In this document: positions 10,452-20,325 of the stretch, piece after piece | Position numbering within the stretch: the stretch's first letter is position 1 | Layout: each line of letters starts with the position of its first letter | Assembly: GCA_003712055.1 (NCBI GenBank) | Contig: RHLJ01000003.1 | Span: 372,001-436,000, forward strand | DNA length: 64,000 nt | Source of the DNA: Balneola sp. | GTDB lineage: Bacteria > Bacteroidota > Rhodothermia > Balneolales > Balneolaceae | Reading direction: 5' to 3' | The notes under the pieces: generated by a model | The model's database searches: none | What the model was told of the DNA's origin: nothing | The model's input: the letters and a program-made list of their open reading frames with translations, nothing else | Made by a program: the position numbers and the translations under genes

Positions 10452-11450
10452 TCAGCTCGACTCTCTTATTTTCAAGCTAACCGGAACCATGCTCACGATA
10501 CCCTGATGCTCATCATCTCTTCCGATTCGGGAGAGTAAGTTATCGAGAGTGTTTTCTCCTAACCGGATATAGTCGGTGTCTACAGAAGTGATTTTAGGAT
10601 AGTGGGTTTCACAAATGGGTAAGTTATCATAACCCGCAATGGCAATATCATCAGGAAAACGATATCCAAACTTACTCGCTGCCTCCATAAAGCCAACTGC
10701 CATGGCATCGTTAGTTGCAAATATGGCCTCGGGCTTAACACTAGCTGAATGAAAAGCTTCAAATGCTTCTTTTCCCGATTCCAGGGTGTAATCTCCTCTA
10801 AAGCTCCATACTATTTCCTCTTCCGCAACATGAGTTACGTAATCATTAAAGCCATTTGAGCGAAACCTGGACTCGGGCATTTCAGCCGGCCCTTCTATAA
10901 TTCCCAGCTTTTTATATCCCTTGCCATGGAAATGCCTGGCTATAAGTGTAGCTCCCTGATAGGCATCAAAAGTAACGGTGTCCAGTACAGAACTATCAAT
11001 ATTAGAACAGGAAATGATGGGAAAATCTCTGGGTGTGGAATACAGAATCTGCTGGTAATCGGCTTCTTTCATTTCAGGGGCAAATAGCACGGCTCCTGAA
11101 AAGCCAAAGGCTCTTAAATGTTCAATTAAATGAGGAGCATCATGTAAGTCTTCATCTATTCCAAACAAGCTGAGAGTCACATTTTTCCGATAGGCAGCTT
11201 TCATAAAACCTACTGCAAACGACGAATAAAATTCTCCCTCACGGAACTGGGTAATCAATGCGATATAAGGGGGCTGGTCTTTTGGTATGGCCCTGCCGTT
11301 GGTAGGTAACGGGTATCCCAGTTCATGGGCGCTGGCCAGAATTTTCTTCCGGTTTTCTTCTGAAATTCTACCTTCTCCCCGAACTGCTCTTGAAATCGTA
11401 GAAATCGAAAATCCGGTGGCATCCGAAATATCTTTTAGTGTAACCTTCAT
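10452..11450 (-). CDS. LacI-family transcriptional regulator of the xylose/xylan operon
   Basis: DNA-binding repressor/activator of 332 aa. The LacI helix-turn-helix is at residues 2-25 (VTLKDISDATGFSISTISRAVRG), followed by the hinge helix and a periplasmic-binding-protein-like sensor domain (about 60-332) with the typical AIFATNDAMAVGFMEAA and DIAIAGYDNLPICE segments. It lies directly upstream of xylB in the same direction, so it likely controls the operon in response to xylose or a xylo-oligosaccharide; the effector cannot be read from sequence. A palindrome matching those near xylB lies 16-34 bases before its own start, suggesting autoregulation. Confidence 0.93.
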   Translation of the reverse strand: MKVTLKDISDATGFSISTISRAVRGEGRISEENRKKILASAHELGYPLPTNGRAIPKDQPPYIALITQFREGEFYSSFAVGFMKAAYRKNVTLSLFGIDEDLHDAPHLIEHLRAFGFSGAVLFAPEMKEADYQQILYSTPRDFPIISCSNIDSSVLDTVTFDAYQGATLIARHFHGKGYKKLGIIEGPAEMPESRFRSNGFNDYVTHVAEEEIVWSFRGDYTLESGKEAFEAFHSASVKPEAIFATNDAMAVGFMEAASKFGYRFPDDIAIAGYDNLPICETHYPKITSVDTDYIRLGENTLDNLLSRIGRDDEHQGIVSMVPVSLKIRESS

Positions 11451-11465
11451 TTGGCCTAAATCTTT

Positions 11466-11484
11466 TTGAGCAAATTTTGCACAA
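11466..11484. promoter_or_regulatory. Operator-like site before the LacI-type regulator gene
   Basis: TTGAGCAAATTTTGCACAA lies immediately upstream of the regulator start (11450, minus strand). Its first 12 bases are identical to the minus-strand reading of the xylB-upstream palindrome, and its half-sites TTG(A/T)GCAAA are inverted. Sharing the motif at both transcription starts fits an autoregulated local regulon. Confidence 0.55.
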
Positions 11485-11562
11485 AGATAGGGATTCGTTG
11501 CTTCATTGGAAAGGAAAGATCCTTGTTCTTAGTTGCCAACCCACTTCTTCCTCTTGCTCTCG

Positions 11563-11640
11563 TTTCGAAGGTCCACCTTCGGAACGCACGCTGGGAAGCT
11601 CTAGCTTCCCAAATGCATTCCCAAGCAGGAGCTTGGGAAT
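11563..11640. repeat. Cluster of three palindromic hairpins in intergenic spacer
   Basis: The 369-base gap between the regulator and the protease gene contains three adjacent inverted repeats: CGAAGGT/ACCTTCG (11566-11581), GGGAAGCT/AGCTTCCC (11593-11610) and ATTCCCAAGC/GCTTGGGAAT (11617-11640, loop AGGA). They are much more G+C rich than their flanks and have no poly-T tail. The form is that of REP-like extragenic repeats rather than terminators. An open frame across them (11456-11665) has no family resemblance. Confidence 0.7.
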
Positions 11641-11698
11641 GAGTTAAAGAGGAAAAGAAATACAACCTCCTATTAACTCAAAGCTTCAGTCATTATAG

Positions 11699-11739
11699 AT
11701 CCCGGATCAAGCCTGCCTGTCGGCAGACAGGTGCGGGAT
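11699..11739. repeat. Dispersed 41-base palindromic repeat, copy A
   Basis: Outer arms ATCCCG/CGGGAT enclose CCTGCCTGTCGGCAGACAGG (11712-11731). The reverse complement of nearly the same 41 bases occurs at 59069-59109. A related hairpin ending CAGGATGACC follows at 11784-11812. Nothing else is seen in this spacer. Confidence 0.75.
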
Positions 11740-11819
11740 GACCATTTAGGTTAAAGGGCAGAAAGAGTTTTGGTCTTTCGTTGATCCTTCGCAAGTATGC
11801 TCAGGATGACCAATAAGCT

Positions 11820-13016
11820 CTACCTTCCAGCAACCCTCTTTCTTAGCGTCATTTCGGCTTCGTAGTCTTTTCCATCGCGGTGAAGTTGTATCACCATGTT
11901 ATCTCCCTCTTCATATTCACGCATAAGCGCCCACGCATACATTTCACTACTTACTCTCTCTTCCCCAATTCGGATAATTATATCTCCGGGCATGATACCA
12001 CATTCATACGCAGGTCCGTCTTTATTCACAGTAGTAACTAAAAGTCCTGGCACGGGAGGCAAGCCATACTGGTACACCAAAGATCGGGTCATCGGGGTGA
12101 ATTCAAGACCGGGATCAAAATCCAGGGAAACCGAACCTGATTCTTTAAGCTGATCAATAATCTTAATTACCCGGTCGCTTGGGATAGCAAAACCAAGTCC
12201 TACAAATCCATTGCTGGTTCCGCCTGTGAAGATGAAGGTATTCACCCCAATTACTTCGCCGTCACTATTTACCAGTGGCCCACCGGAATTCCCTCTGTTA
12301 ATGGAAGCATCTGTTTGGATCATATCCATATATACGCGGTGGTCATTGGGATCGGGTTTAAAATCACGTTTGGTGGCACTTACCACGCCAACCGTTACTG
12401 AAGGCTGTCCATCGGCAAACAACCCAAATGGATTTCCCATTGCTATGGCCCATTCACCAACCAATACCTGATCGGATTCGGCGAATTTAACATGAGGGAA
12501 ATCTTCCCGATCACTGATAATCTTTAACAGAGCCAGGTCAGCTAATTCATCAGCGCCGAGTACTTCGGCATCATATACCTCTCCATCCGCAAGCGATACC
12601 TTTACCGTTTTGGCCGACTCACTGGCCACATGCTGATTAGTTACTACCAACCCATCATTACTGATGATAAAGCCAGAGCCCATACTTTCCACCTCACGCT
12701 GAACTGGGCGAGAGAAAAAGAAAGAGAAAAAGGGATCTGCATTGCGATCGTATCCGGTTTGAAGTTCCGTTACCGTGATACTAACAATTGCCGGACTAGC
12801 TTTCTCAACCGCATTGGTGATCGCATTCCTTCTGGTATCCGAAATTAATTCTATTTGCCGTTCCTTCTCTTCAACCACATCAACGGGACTAGTTACGGCC
12901 GAAGAGGGTGTACCGCTTATCGAAGTTGCAATCGTATCACTTACCTCAAGGTTAGGCTTGGTGCAAAATGAAGTAGTAAGTAAGAGAGAAAAAAGAATAG
13001 TAGCGGTTTGCTTCAT
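11820..13016 (-). CDS. HtrA/Deg-type trypsin-like serine protease with PDZ domain
   Basis: Envelope protease for damaged or misfolded proteins (398 aa). A signal sequence begins the protein (MKQTATILFSLLLTTSFC); Cys18 could be lipidated, though the lipobox is imperfect. The catalytic triad is visible: His129 in VVTNQHVASE, Asp160 in LADLALLKI, Ser244 in NRGNSGGPLV. One PDZ domain occupies about 300-395 (GLLVTTVNKDGPAYECGIMPGD). Having a single PDZ resembles DegS more than DegP, but DegS is membrane-anchored in a sigma-E pathway not evident here. It overlaps the upstream DHH gene by four bases (ATGA), so the two are probably co-translated. Confidence 0.93.
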   Translation of the reverse strand: MKQTATILFSLLLTTSFCTKPNLEVSDTIATSISGTPSSAVTSPVDVVEEKERQIELISDTRRNAITNAVEKASPAIVSITVTELQTGYDRNADPFFSFFFSRPVQREVESMGSGFIISNDGLVVTNQHVASESAKTVKVSLADGEVYDAEVLGADELADLALLKIISDREDFPHVKFAESDQVLVGEWAIAMGNPFGLFADGQPSVTVGVVSATKRDFKPDPNDHRVYMDMIQTDASINRGNSGGPLVNSDGEVIGVNTFIFTGGTSNGFVGLGFAIPSDRVIKIIDQLKESGSVSLDFDPGLEFTPMTRSLVYQYGLPPVPGLLVTTVNKDGPAYECGIMPGDIIIRIGEERVSSEMYAWALMREYEEGDNMVIQLHRDGKDYEAEMTLRKRVAGR

Positions 13017-13993
13017 ACACTATAGGTTGGTTTCAATTGTTCTTCTCCAATGCTGATTACGTCTTTAATAGCTTGCTCCAACGGGCCTTTATGCCATCCG
13101 GCTGCGGCTTTTTTATGTCCGCCTCCCTGAAACTGTCTGGCCCAGATATTTACATCAATTTCGCTTCTTGATCTTAAACTCAATTTTATCCGATCTCCAT
13201 CTTCTCTAAACAATGCGCAAGCTTTTACTCCGGAAATACTCAGAGGATAGGCAACAAAGCCTTCGGTATCCTCTTTGGTAGTTCCGGTTTCCTCAAACAT
13301 CTCCTGGGTAACGCAGATAATGGCAATTTGTTGGTCAGCAAATAGAGTAATTGTTTCGAGTGCTTTACTAAGCAAGTGCTGCTGCCCCAGGGTCCGGGCG
13401 GAATAGATGTTCTCCACTACTTTATTTGGGGAAAACTTCCCGCGTTCGAGTAAATCAGCTGCAGCTTTAAGGGTATTTGGACTCACACTATCAAACTGGA
13501 AAGAACCTGTATCAGTTACTATTCCGGTATATAATGCTTTAGCAACCGCTTCATCAATCTGATCCGGGTTGTGTTCAGCAAAAAGCTGGTACACTAATTC
13601 ACATGTTGAGGAATAATCGGTGCGACTAATCCCCACTTTATAAATATCATCCGGCTGCGGATGGTGATCGATCATATAGATAGGCTTACCTAAATCAGCT
13701 ATTTGTTCAGCTACAGAGCCAAATCGATGCAAAGCATTTCCATCTACCACTACAAAAGCATCAAAACCCGAAAGATCCTCTGAAGAAGGCTTTACTACCG
13801 GAAAAAATTCAAATAACCAGGCCAGGTTATCTCCGGGAGAGTCTTCGTTAAAGGCGACAGTTTCCACTCCGTTTTTTTGCAGCCACAAGCATAATCCGAT
13901 TTGGGATCCTAAACAGTCTCCATCTGGGCGTATGTGCGAAAATACAGCGACCCTTTTATGGGATAAGATGTTTGATATAAATTCTGAATACAT
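13013..13993 (-). CDS. DHH/DHHA1 phosphoesterase (NrnA-like oligoribonuclease/pAp phosphatase)
   Basis: Bifunctional-type cytoplasmic phosphoesterase of 326 aa that in NrnA relatives degrades nanoRNA and 3',5'-pAp. The DHH domain shows His20, Asp24 and Asp26 in SHIRPDGDCLGSQ, the name motif DHH in MIDHHPQ, and VTDTGSFQFD; the C-terminal DHHA1 domain carries the nucleic-acid loop GGGHKKAAAGW. The pAp activity would fit the sulfotransferase and ASST genes elsewhere in the window, since PAPS-dependent sulfation releases pAp, but that link is inference. ATGA overlap with the protease gene downstream. Confidence 0.9.
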   Translation of the reverse strand: MYSEFISNILSHKRVAVFSHIRPDGDCLGSQIGLCLWLQKNGVETVAFNEDSPGDNLAWLFEFFPVVKPSSEDLSGFDAFVVVDGNALHRFGSVAEQIADLGKPIYMIDHHPQPDDIYKVGISRTDYSSTCELVYQLFAEHNPDQIDEAVAKALYTGIVTDTGSFQFDSVSPNTLKAAADLLERGKFSPNKVVENIYSARTLGQQHLLSKALETITLFADQQIAIICVTQEMFEETGTTKEDTEGFVAYPLSISGVKACALFREDGDRIKLSLRSRSEIDVNIWARQFQGGGHKKAAAGWHKGPLEQAIKDVISIGEEQLKPTYSV

Positions 13994-14122
13994 AATTACC
14001 AGACGAAAATAGAACTATCCATCCAGCAATGCTATGGTAACGTGGATAGATATTATAATGCTATTAAATTATTACACATACTCTCATTCTTTAATCACTT
14101 AGGGTACTGCAACGCGTTTTGG

Positions 14123-14162
14123 TTAATGGTTATTGGTAAGGCGGCTCACCGATAACCATTAA
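14123..14162. terminator. Long inverted repeat at the end of the DinB-family gene
   Basis: TTAATGGTTATTGGT (14123-14137) is complementary, with one wobble pair, to ACCGATAACCATTAA (14148-14162), giving a 15-bp stem and a ten-base loop. It overlaps the stop codon of the minus-strand DinB-family gene. There is no clear T-tract, so it could be a terminator or simply an RNA-stabilising hairpin. Confidence 0.45.
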
Positions 14163-14719
14163 CGAATAACTAATAATATGGTGCGTTCAATTTGTTGAAA
14201 ATGCCTTCGTTGATGGGCTTCCATAATGGCAAAACAGCTACTCAGGTTCATTTTGATAATCGGGTAAATCGGATTGTTTAGCTTCACTTTTGATAAATCA
14301 ATCTGATGTTCCTCTGCTATTTCAATCAACGTAAGAAACCGATCTTGTAACGCATTAAAGTCGGAAAGCAGCGCTGTTTTTTCTAACTCTTCTATCTGTA
14401 CAGGTTCAAAAGAGGGCAATGTTTTAATTCTTCTTCGGAATTCAGGGCTAACCGATTTGATAAAGAGGCGTAGGTGCCAGGCATGTTTATATTCTCCGGA
14501 TACTTTTGGATATCTATCTAATCCTCCTTCCAGCTTCGGCTCCATTACAGCAAGGTATTCCTCCCCCGATTTAAGCAGGTGACTGATTACTTCTCCCACG
14601 CACCAGGCGTCAGGATTCGGCCGGGTAGAAAACTGGATATCGTCCAAATGATCAACCAGAGAAGCGAGTGTTGATTTAGCCCTTGTGAAACCTTCCCGGT
14701 AAAACTCGTTGGTGTACAT
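14159..14719 (-). CDS. DinB-superfamily protein (four-helix metal-binding fold)
   Basis: The frame is open to 14767 but MYTNEFYREG at 14719 starts the conserved fold, so that ATG is chosen (186 aa). Helix 1 to 2 shows DAWCVGEVISHLLKSGEEYL with a metal-ligand His, and the last helix has MEAHQRRHFQQIERT with the H-x3-H pair typical of DinB_2 proteins. Members are often thiol transferases or damage-inducible proteins of unknown substrate; none can be assigned here. It is divergent from uvrA across 164 bases, so shared damage control is possible but no SOS box was recognised. Confidence 0.82.
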   Translation of the reverse strand: MYTNEFYREGFTRAKSTLASLVDHLDDIQFSTRPNPDAWCVGEVISHLLKSGEEYLAVMEPKLEGGLDRYPKVSGEYKHAWHLRLFIKSVSPEFRRRIKTLPSFEPVQIEELEKTALLSDFNALQDRFLTLIEIAEEHQIDLSKVKLNNPIYPIIKMNLSSCFAIMEAHQRRHFQQIERTILLVIR

Positions 14720-14883
14720 AACTCTATACTTTTGATGAAAAATATTGCCGATACAAATAGCCTGCAATTATGAACATTTTATGAACTAAAACTACAGGGA
14801 GTAGAAAATTTTCTGCGTTTTCATTCGGTGGGCTTCGTTCAAAAACGTATATTCCAGATTCGCAATTTGCAGGAAATTAGTTC

Positions 14884-17697
14884 ATGGCATCCACTAAAAA
14901 CGGAACTCCAACATCTTCAAAAATCGATAAGGGCAGGCCTATTATTGTTAAAGGGGCGAGAACTCATAACCTTAAGAATATTGATGTAGAAATTCCCCGC
15001 AATAAACTAACCGTAGTTACCGGTGTATCCGGTTCCGGGAAATCCAGCCTCGCCTTCGATACCATTTATGCGGAAGGACAGCGCCGTTATGTGGAAAGCC
15101 TTTCGAGTTATGCGCGCCAGTTTTTGGAACGCATGGATAAACCGGATGTGGATTTTATGCAAGGCATCTCGCCTGCCATGGCCATCCAGCAGAAAACAAC
15201 CAGTAGCAACCCCAGGTCAACGGTGGGGACCACCACAGAAATTTATGATTACTTAAGGTTGTTGTTTGCGAGAATCGGCGTTACCTATTCTCCCATTTCC
15301 GGAAAGCGGGTGAAAAAGGATTCACCCCGAACTGCTATTGCTGAGCTATTTGAAACCCAGGAAGAGGGGGCTCGATTCTACGTACTCTTCCCTATCCCAA
15401 AAAGGGATAAAAAGAAAATCTCTGATGAGCTTAGGGTACTAAAAGAAAAAGGACTTGCCCGCCTGCTTCGTTTAGAGGATGAGCAAGTATTGGATCTGAC
15501 TCAGGAAGAGCCCGAGCTCAAAAAATTCAAACCAGATGCCTATCGGGTCTTGGTAGACCGGCTGGTTGTAAAAGACGATGAAGCAACAATTACCAGAATA
15601 GCCGATTCACTTGAAACAGCGTTTAGGGAAGGAGCTGGACGATGTAGCATAAAAATCAGGAATGGAGATGAGCTACCCTTTAGTGAGCGGTTCGAGCTGG
15701 ATGGAATGGAATTTACCGAGCCAACTCCGCAGATGTTTTCATTCAACAATCCTTTCGGGGCCTGCCCGAAGTGTGAGGGCTTTGGTAAGGTTACCGGAAT
15801 TGATGAAGACCTGGTGATTCCCGACCATGATAAAACGCTTCGAAATAATGCTATTTCACCTTTCGATTCTCCCAAATTCAGCGCACATCTCAAGGATCTG
15901 GTACGGGTGGCATCCAGGGAAAAATTTTCGATTGATACCCCTTACTCGGAACTTCCTAAAGAAGTTAAAAATATTGTTTGGAGAGGGAAGGATGAGTACA
16001 TCGGTATCTGGAAGTTCTTTGACCAGGTAAAATCTCAAAACTACAAAGTGCACATGCGAGTGCTTTATTCCCGATACAGGGGCTATAGCCGCTGTCCTGA
16101 ATGTGAAGGGTATCGCATAAGAAAAGACGCTCAATATGTGAAGGTGGGTAATATGCATGCCGGGGAAGTATCAGAACTGACCATTGGTCATGCCCGGGAA
16201 TATTTTGATAAGCTGGAACTCAGTGATTTCGAGAAGGAAGTAGCAGGCCAAATTCTATTTGAAATAAGAAAACGCCTTAAGTATTTGGATGAGGTCGGCC
16301 TGGATTACCTCACCCTGGATCGGCTTGCAAACACCTTAAGTGGTGGAGAGTCCCAACGAATAAGCCTGGCTAATGCTCTGGGTAGTTCACTAATTGGCAG
16401 TATGTATGTGCTTGATGAGCCAACGATTGGGCTTCACCCTAGAGATAATGACCGCCTGATTCAGATACTTGAATCCTTAAGAGATATTGGCAATACGGTA
16501 TTGGTTGTGGAGCACGATCCGGAGATGATGAAAGCTGCTGATAATATCATAGATATAGGGCCTTTTGCAGGAGTACATGGTGGCGAAGTTGTATATGCAG
16601 GGGATTTCCCAAAGCTGCTTGAAGCCGATACCCTGACGGGAAAATTCCTCAGTGGAAGAAAGAATATTGAGCTGCCCAAAAAACGACGAAAAGGAAATGG
16701 ACGATCTATCCATTTGGAAGGAGCCAGTGAACACAATCTCAAAAATATTGATGTCGAATTTCCACTTGGGTTGTTATTGGTGGTAACCGGGGTTTCCGGT
16801 TCGGGAAAATCCACCCTGGTACATGATACCTTATATGGTGGCATTCGCAAACATATTGGCTCCTACAATCAGAAAGTTGGGCGATTCAGAAATATCTCCG
16901 GGCTTAGTACAGTTCATAATGTAGAGATGGTAGACCAAAGCCCTATCGGTCGTTCATCCCGCTCAAACCCGGCCACCTATACAAAAGCATTTGATGGGAT
17001 CAGGGATGTGTTTGCCGCAACGCGCCAAGCTAAGATTATGGGATACACTCCCGGTCATTTCTCATTTAATGTTCCGGGAGGACGATGTGAGACTTGTCAG
17101 GGTGAAGGGGTTCAGAAAATTGAAATGCAGTTCATGGCCGATATTGAACTCACTTGCGAGGTATGTAATGGAACCCGCTTTAGAAAGGATATTCTGAATG
17201 TTAAATACAGGGGGCAAAGCATCCATGAAGTTCTGGACATGCCTATTTCAGAAGCTATCGACTTTTTCGTAGATGAAAAGAATATCATCAATAAGCTTAC
17301 TCCGCTTGAAAAAGTAGGACTTGGTTATCTGAAACTGGGGCAAAGTGCTACCACCCTGTCAGGAGGTGAAGCTCAGCGGGTTAAACTGGCGCGTTTCCTT
17401 ACCAAGTCCAGCTCCGAACATACCGTTTATTTTTTCGATGAACCTACCACTGGTCTGCATTTTGAAGATGTAGCCAAGTTACTGGATGCCTTCAATGAAC
17501 TTGTTAATTCCGGGCATTCGGTAATCATTATTGAACACAACCTGGATATTATTAAAAGTGCAGACTGGATAATTGACGTAGGGCCAGAAGGCGGTTTTGG
17601 AGGAGGACAAATAGTTACCGAAGGAACTCCGGAAGATGTTATTAAATCCACGAAAAGCCATACCGGTAAATATCTTTCTGATTATCTGAAGAGTTAA
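14884..17697 (+). CDS. uvrA: UvrABC excinuclease subunit A
   Basis: Damage-recognition ATPase of nucleotide excision repair, 937 aa, full length. Two ABC modules are present: first Walker [10 protein letters not shown] at residues 47-55 with signature LSGGESQRI and Walker [12 protein letters not shown]; second Walker [10 protein letters not shown] near 638 with signature [12 protein letters not shown] and [11 protein letters not shown]. Zinc-finger cysteines are in place (CPKCEGFG and CPEC in the first half, CETCQGEG and CEVCNG in the second). Single gene, followed by a strong terminator. Confidence 0.98.
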   Translation: MASTKNGTPTSSKIDKGRPIIVKGARTHNLKNIDVEIPRNKLTVVTGVSGSGKSSLAFDTIYAEGQRRYVESLSSYARQFLERMDKPDVDFMQGISPAMAIQQKTTSSNPRSTVGTTTEIYDYLRLLFARIGVTYSPISGKRVKKDSPRTAIAELFETQEEGARFYVLFPIPKRDKKKISDELRVLKEKGLARLLRLEDEQVLDLTQEEPELKKFKPDAYRVLVDRLVVKDDEATITRIADSLETAFREGAGRCSIKIRNGDELPFSERFELDGMEFTEPTPQMFSFNNPFGACPKCEGFGKVTGIDEDLVIPDHDKTLRNNAISPFDSPKFSAHLKDLVRVASREKFSIDTPYSELPKEVKNIVWRGKDEYIGIWKFFDQVKSQNYKVHMRVLYSRYRGYSRCPECEGYRIRKDAQYVKVGNMHAGEVSELTIGHAREYFDKLELSDFEKEVAGQILFEIRKRLKYLDEVGLDYLTLDRLANTLSGGESQRISLANALGSSLIGSMYVLDEPTIGLHPRDNDRLIQILESLRDIGNTVLVVEHDPEMMKAADNIIDIGPFAGVHGGEVVYAGDFPKLLEADTLTGKFLSGRKNIELPKKRRKGNGRSIHLEGASEHNLKNIDVEFPLGLLLVVTGVSGSGKSTLVHDTLYGGIRKHIGSYNQKVGRFRNISGLSTVHNVEMVDQSPIGRSSRSNPATYTKAFDGIRDVFAATRQAKIMGYTPGHFSFNVPGGRCETCQGEGVQKIEMQFMADIELTCEVCNGTRFRKDILNVKYRGQSIHEVLDMPISEAIDFFVDEKNIINKLTPLEKVGLGYLKLGQSATTLSGGEAQRVKLARFLTKSSSEHTVYFFDEPTTGLHFEDVAKLLDAFNELVNSGHSVIIIEHNLDIIKSADWIIDVGPEGGFGGGQIVTEGTPEDVIKSTKSHTGKYLSDYLKS

Positions 17698-17786
17698 TAT
17701 TGATAGGGTTGGATGCTTGATGAAAAAACCCTGGAGTGGAGCTAACAGTTAGGTTAAAGTTTTAATACTCAGTCCCTTCTCTTCAC

Positions 17787-17817
17787 AAGACTGTCTTCAA
17801 TAAGAAGGTCTTTTTTT
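17787..17817 (+). terminator. Rho-independent terminator after uvrA
   Basis: AAGAC (17787-17791) pairs with GTCTT, and inside it CTTC pairs with GAAG across AATAA; the hairpin runs into seven T residues (17811-17817). It lies 90 bases past the uvrA stop. Confidence 0.75.
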
Positions 17818-17861
17818 GTAATTATTATCAGATTCTAAGCTCATTCATTACTGAACACTAG

Positions 17862-17870
17862 TATCTTCAG
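17862..17870 (+). promoter_or_regulatory. Possible -7 promoter element directly before the start codon
   Basis: TATCTTCAG ends three bases before the ATG at 17874. It resembles the TAnnTT part of the Bacteroidota -7 element and the equally close elements before 27909, 33324, 45394 and 52186, suggesting a leaderless transcript. Confidence 0.35.
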
Positions 17871-17873
17871 CGC

Positions 17874-19424
17874 ATGCTTACGAAATTACTGATTCTGAAC
17901 TGGCGGATTTTCCTGGCTAACCTTAATCGGTTTCAGCTGCTTTTGATGATTGGTTACATCATGTTCCTTGGGATTATGATGGTAAACCTGATTGGTACCG
18001 CTATTGTGGTAGTTTGGCTTGATACTGAACCCTGGATGCAAATTCAAATGCCATGGCTTACTCCAAGGGTTTATACTTTTATCCTGCTCGTATTTTCGAA
18101 TACCTATTGGGTGATGCATTTTTCGTTTACGAATCTGCGGCTTTTGAATATACAGGAGAACCGAAAGCTGCTAGGATTTGGATTCCCTCTTAAGCGCCTC
18201 GCCCGGTATCTGATGATCATTAGTTTCTGCCATCCTGTGAATATCATTTATAACTTTACCTGGTTGGTTTTCCTGATGATTCAGGTTCGTGAATTTTACC
18301 AGGTTCCCGTTGTTTTTGTGGGTGTAATCCTGAACTACGTGCTCATTTATTCCATTAAGCATCGTTTTCTGCAAATTGTTGAGCGTAGATTTATTGCAGT
18401 AGTTGCCGGATTCTTGATACTTGTATTCTCTCTGTTTCAATTAGTTGCCATATTTTCCGAAAACAAAGCTCAGATTTTTTACTCGCTGATACCCCGAATA
18501 GAAACGATAAACGGAGTACTGGAATGGTTACCTGGTGGACTTTTAATCCAGGCTTCCAGGGTAGATTATGGCATCGCCAATGCAGCAATACTATTTGTAT
18601 TTCTTTCCATTTTGATAGGACTGATTTTTGTTGATCACTTCAACAAAACCTGTCAGGGACTCCTACGGCCTTCACTAAAGAAAGCGGAAGAGACATCAAG
18701 TAAACTTTGGGTTTTCCTTAAACGAGTATTTGGCAGTAATGCAGGCAAATATTATTACTATGTAATGATTCACCCATATAACCGCCTTCAAGTACTTACT
18801 CTGGCTATTATTCCCATTGTATATGTTCCTCTACTCCTGAATGTTGAATTTGAAATCGCGCAAACTATTGCTATCCCTACAATTTTGGCGGGTATCCCAG
18901 TTGCTCTCTTAGCAATGGGTATGGCAAATATGTATGGCTATGAAAACAGGGAATTGCTCCTGCATTTACAGTTTCCAATCAAACTGGAAAAGCAATTAAA
19001 AGAGCGGTTTCTGGGGGTTATTATTTTACCCCTGTTAGTGTTTTATGCCATTACTATTTTTGAACTGTTGGTGATTCCTGACATCGGTGAAGTGCTTCAT
19101 ATTTTCATTGCTAACACATTCATATTTCTTTGCTTCATGCTTATTTTTATCTGGAGCTCATACTATCAATACCAAAAAGCCATTTACTCCTCCTTTAGCT
19201 ATAAGCACCCTATCATCCCCCAAAAAGTGACCTTTGTAATTTCATTCAGCATTTTCTTTGTTGGATACCTGGTTTTTGTGCCCCTTGATGGCTTGAATTG
19301 GTACCGTAGTACAATTATGGGCGCCGTGATCCTGATTATCGGTATCTATCTTTGGGGGCATATGGAGGTACTCGTAAATCTTTTCAAAAAAAGAATATTG
19401 AACCGTATTTGGAGTGAACTTTAA
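17874..19424 (+). CDS. Polytopic membrane protein, probable ABC-2-type exporter permease
   Basis: 516 aa with about 11-12 hydrophobic segments and few charged loops; no catalytic motif. I do not recognise a named family with certainty. Two lines suggest an exporter permease: the overall pattern of paired blocks of six membrane helices separated by a basic central loop (about residues 250-300), and the presence of an ABC ATPase gene without a partner 900 bases downstream. The 34-base gap to lgt has its own promoter-like element, so this gene may or may not be cotranscribed with the ATPase. Confidence 0.65.
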   Translation: MLTKLLILNWRIFLANLNRFQLLLMIGYIMFLGIMMVNLIGTAIVVVWLDTEPWMQIQMPWLTPRVYTFILLVFSNTYWVMHFSFTNLRLLNIQENRKLLGFGFPLKRLARYLMIISFCHPVNIIYNFTWLVFLMIQVREFYQVPVVFVGVILNYVLIYSIKHRFLQIVERRFIAVVAGFLILVFSLFQLVAIFSENKAQIFYSLIPRIETINGVLEWLPGGLLIQASRVDYGIANAAILFVFLSILIGLIFVDHFNKTCQGLLRPSLKKAEETSSKLWVFLKRVFGSNAGKYYYYVMIHPYNRLQVLTLAIIPIVYVPLLLNVEFEIAQTIAIPTILAGIPVALLAMGMANMYGYENRELLLHLQFPIKLEKQLKERFLGVIILPLLVFYAITIFELLVIPDIGEVLHIFIANTFIFLCFMLIFIWSSYYQYQKAIYSSFSYKHPIIPQKVTFVISFSIFFVGYLVFVPLDGLNWYRSTIMGAVILIIGIYLWGHMEVLVNLFKKRILNRIWSEL

Positions 19425-19436
19425 TTAGTACCTTTG
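19409..19436 (+). promoter_or_regulatory. Bacteroidota-type promoter for lgt
   Basis: TTG (19409-19411), a 17-base spacer and TACCTTTG (19429-19436) match the published Bacteroidota/Flavobacterium form TTG-N17-23-TAnnTTTG. The lgt ATG follows 22 bases later, giving a short leader. Confidence 0.55.
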
Positions 19437-19458
19437 TGCGCAAATAATTAAACCTGTT

Positions 19459-20325
19459 ATGCTACCCATCCATCTGAATCTTGGCTTTAACGAAATTTAC
19501 TTTTACGAGGGTATCTACTTCCTGATCTCTATTGTAATTGGAGTATACCTTGCCTTTTTGAGAGTTAAAAAATACGGGGGAAAGGTCGATCTTTTTGATG
19601 GGCTTATTACCTGGTCGATTGTTGGAGCATTAATTGGAGCGCGCCTCTCTCACTACCTTTTTTGGAACCTGGATTTATTTTTATCAGACCCTACAGTAAT
19701 ACTCAGTTTATCTGGAGCGGGTAATAGCATCACTGGCGGACTGGTTGGAGGAATGGTTGGAGGCTTACTTTATACTCGCCGTAAACGAATGAATTACTTT
19801 GAGTATTTCTCTCTGTTATCTCCAGCCATACTATTTGCTCAGGCGGTTGGAAGAGTCGGGTGTTTTTTAAATGGAGATGCACATGGTACAGCAACCAACT
19901 CGATTTTTGGTGTTCAGTTTCCAAGGTATGGAACAACTGTTCCGGGTTTTGAAACGGATTACGGCGTTTCAAGTTCTGCGTGGCAATGGTCGTATCAAAA
20001 TGGCCTTGTTGATCAGGCTTCGAACCTAAGTGCTGCACTACACCCAACACAATTATATGAAATGGCGGGTGACCTGGTGTTAATGGGAATTGTGCTTTGG
20101 GTATTCCAAAAAACCTGGAACTCTGATAAGAAATCGCCACTGATATTTTTCATTCATACAGGTGGATATGCCTTTCTAAGATTTGCTTTGGAATTCATTC
20201 GGGGAGATCGCGAATTTGTCGCTTTTGCAAATATGACCAATCTCCAATTAGCCTTATTAGGCTACAGTATTTTCACCTTGATCTATTCCATCCGGTATTA
20301 CATAAAGAAGAAAGCGAATGCCTAA
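19459..20325 (+). CDS. lgt: Prolipoprotein diacylglyceryl transferase
   Basis: Inner-membrane enzyme (288 aa) that transfers diacylglycerol from phosphatidylglycerol to the lipobox cysteine of prolipoproteins; many such lipoproteins are encoded in this window. Seven-helix topology, first conserved GARLSHYLFW region, the family block GRVGCFLNGDAHG (standard form GRxGNFxNxExxG, so the usual Asn and Glu differ) and HPTQLYEM near residue 196 are visible. Its last eight bases overlap the ATPase gene, linking the two in one message. Confidence 0.93.
   Translation: MLPIHLNLGFNEIYFYEGIYFLISIVIGVYLAFLRVKKYGGKVDLFDGLITWSIVGALIGARLSHYLFWNLDLFLSDPTVILSLSGAGNSITGGLVGGMVGGLLYTRRKRMNYFEYFSLLSPAILFAQAVGRVGCFLNGDAHGTATNSIFGVQFPRYGTTVPGFETDYGVSSSAWQWSYQNGLVDQASNLSAALHPTQLYEMAGDLVLMGIVLWVFQKTWNSDKKSPLIFFIHTGGYAFLRFALEFIRGDREFVAFANMTNLQLALLGYSIFTLIYSIRYYIKKKANA

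Noticed and set aside
11456-11665. 69-aa minus-strand frame
   Set aside because: It spans three palindromic repeats and has no conserved features.
15540-15893. 117-aa minus-strand frame
   Set aside because: It is antisense within uvrA, which has strong coding evidence throughout.
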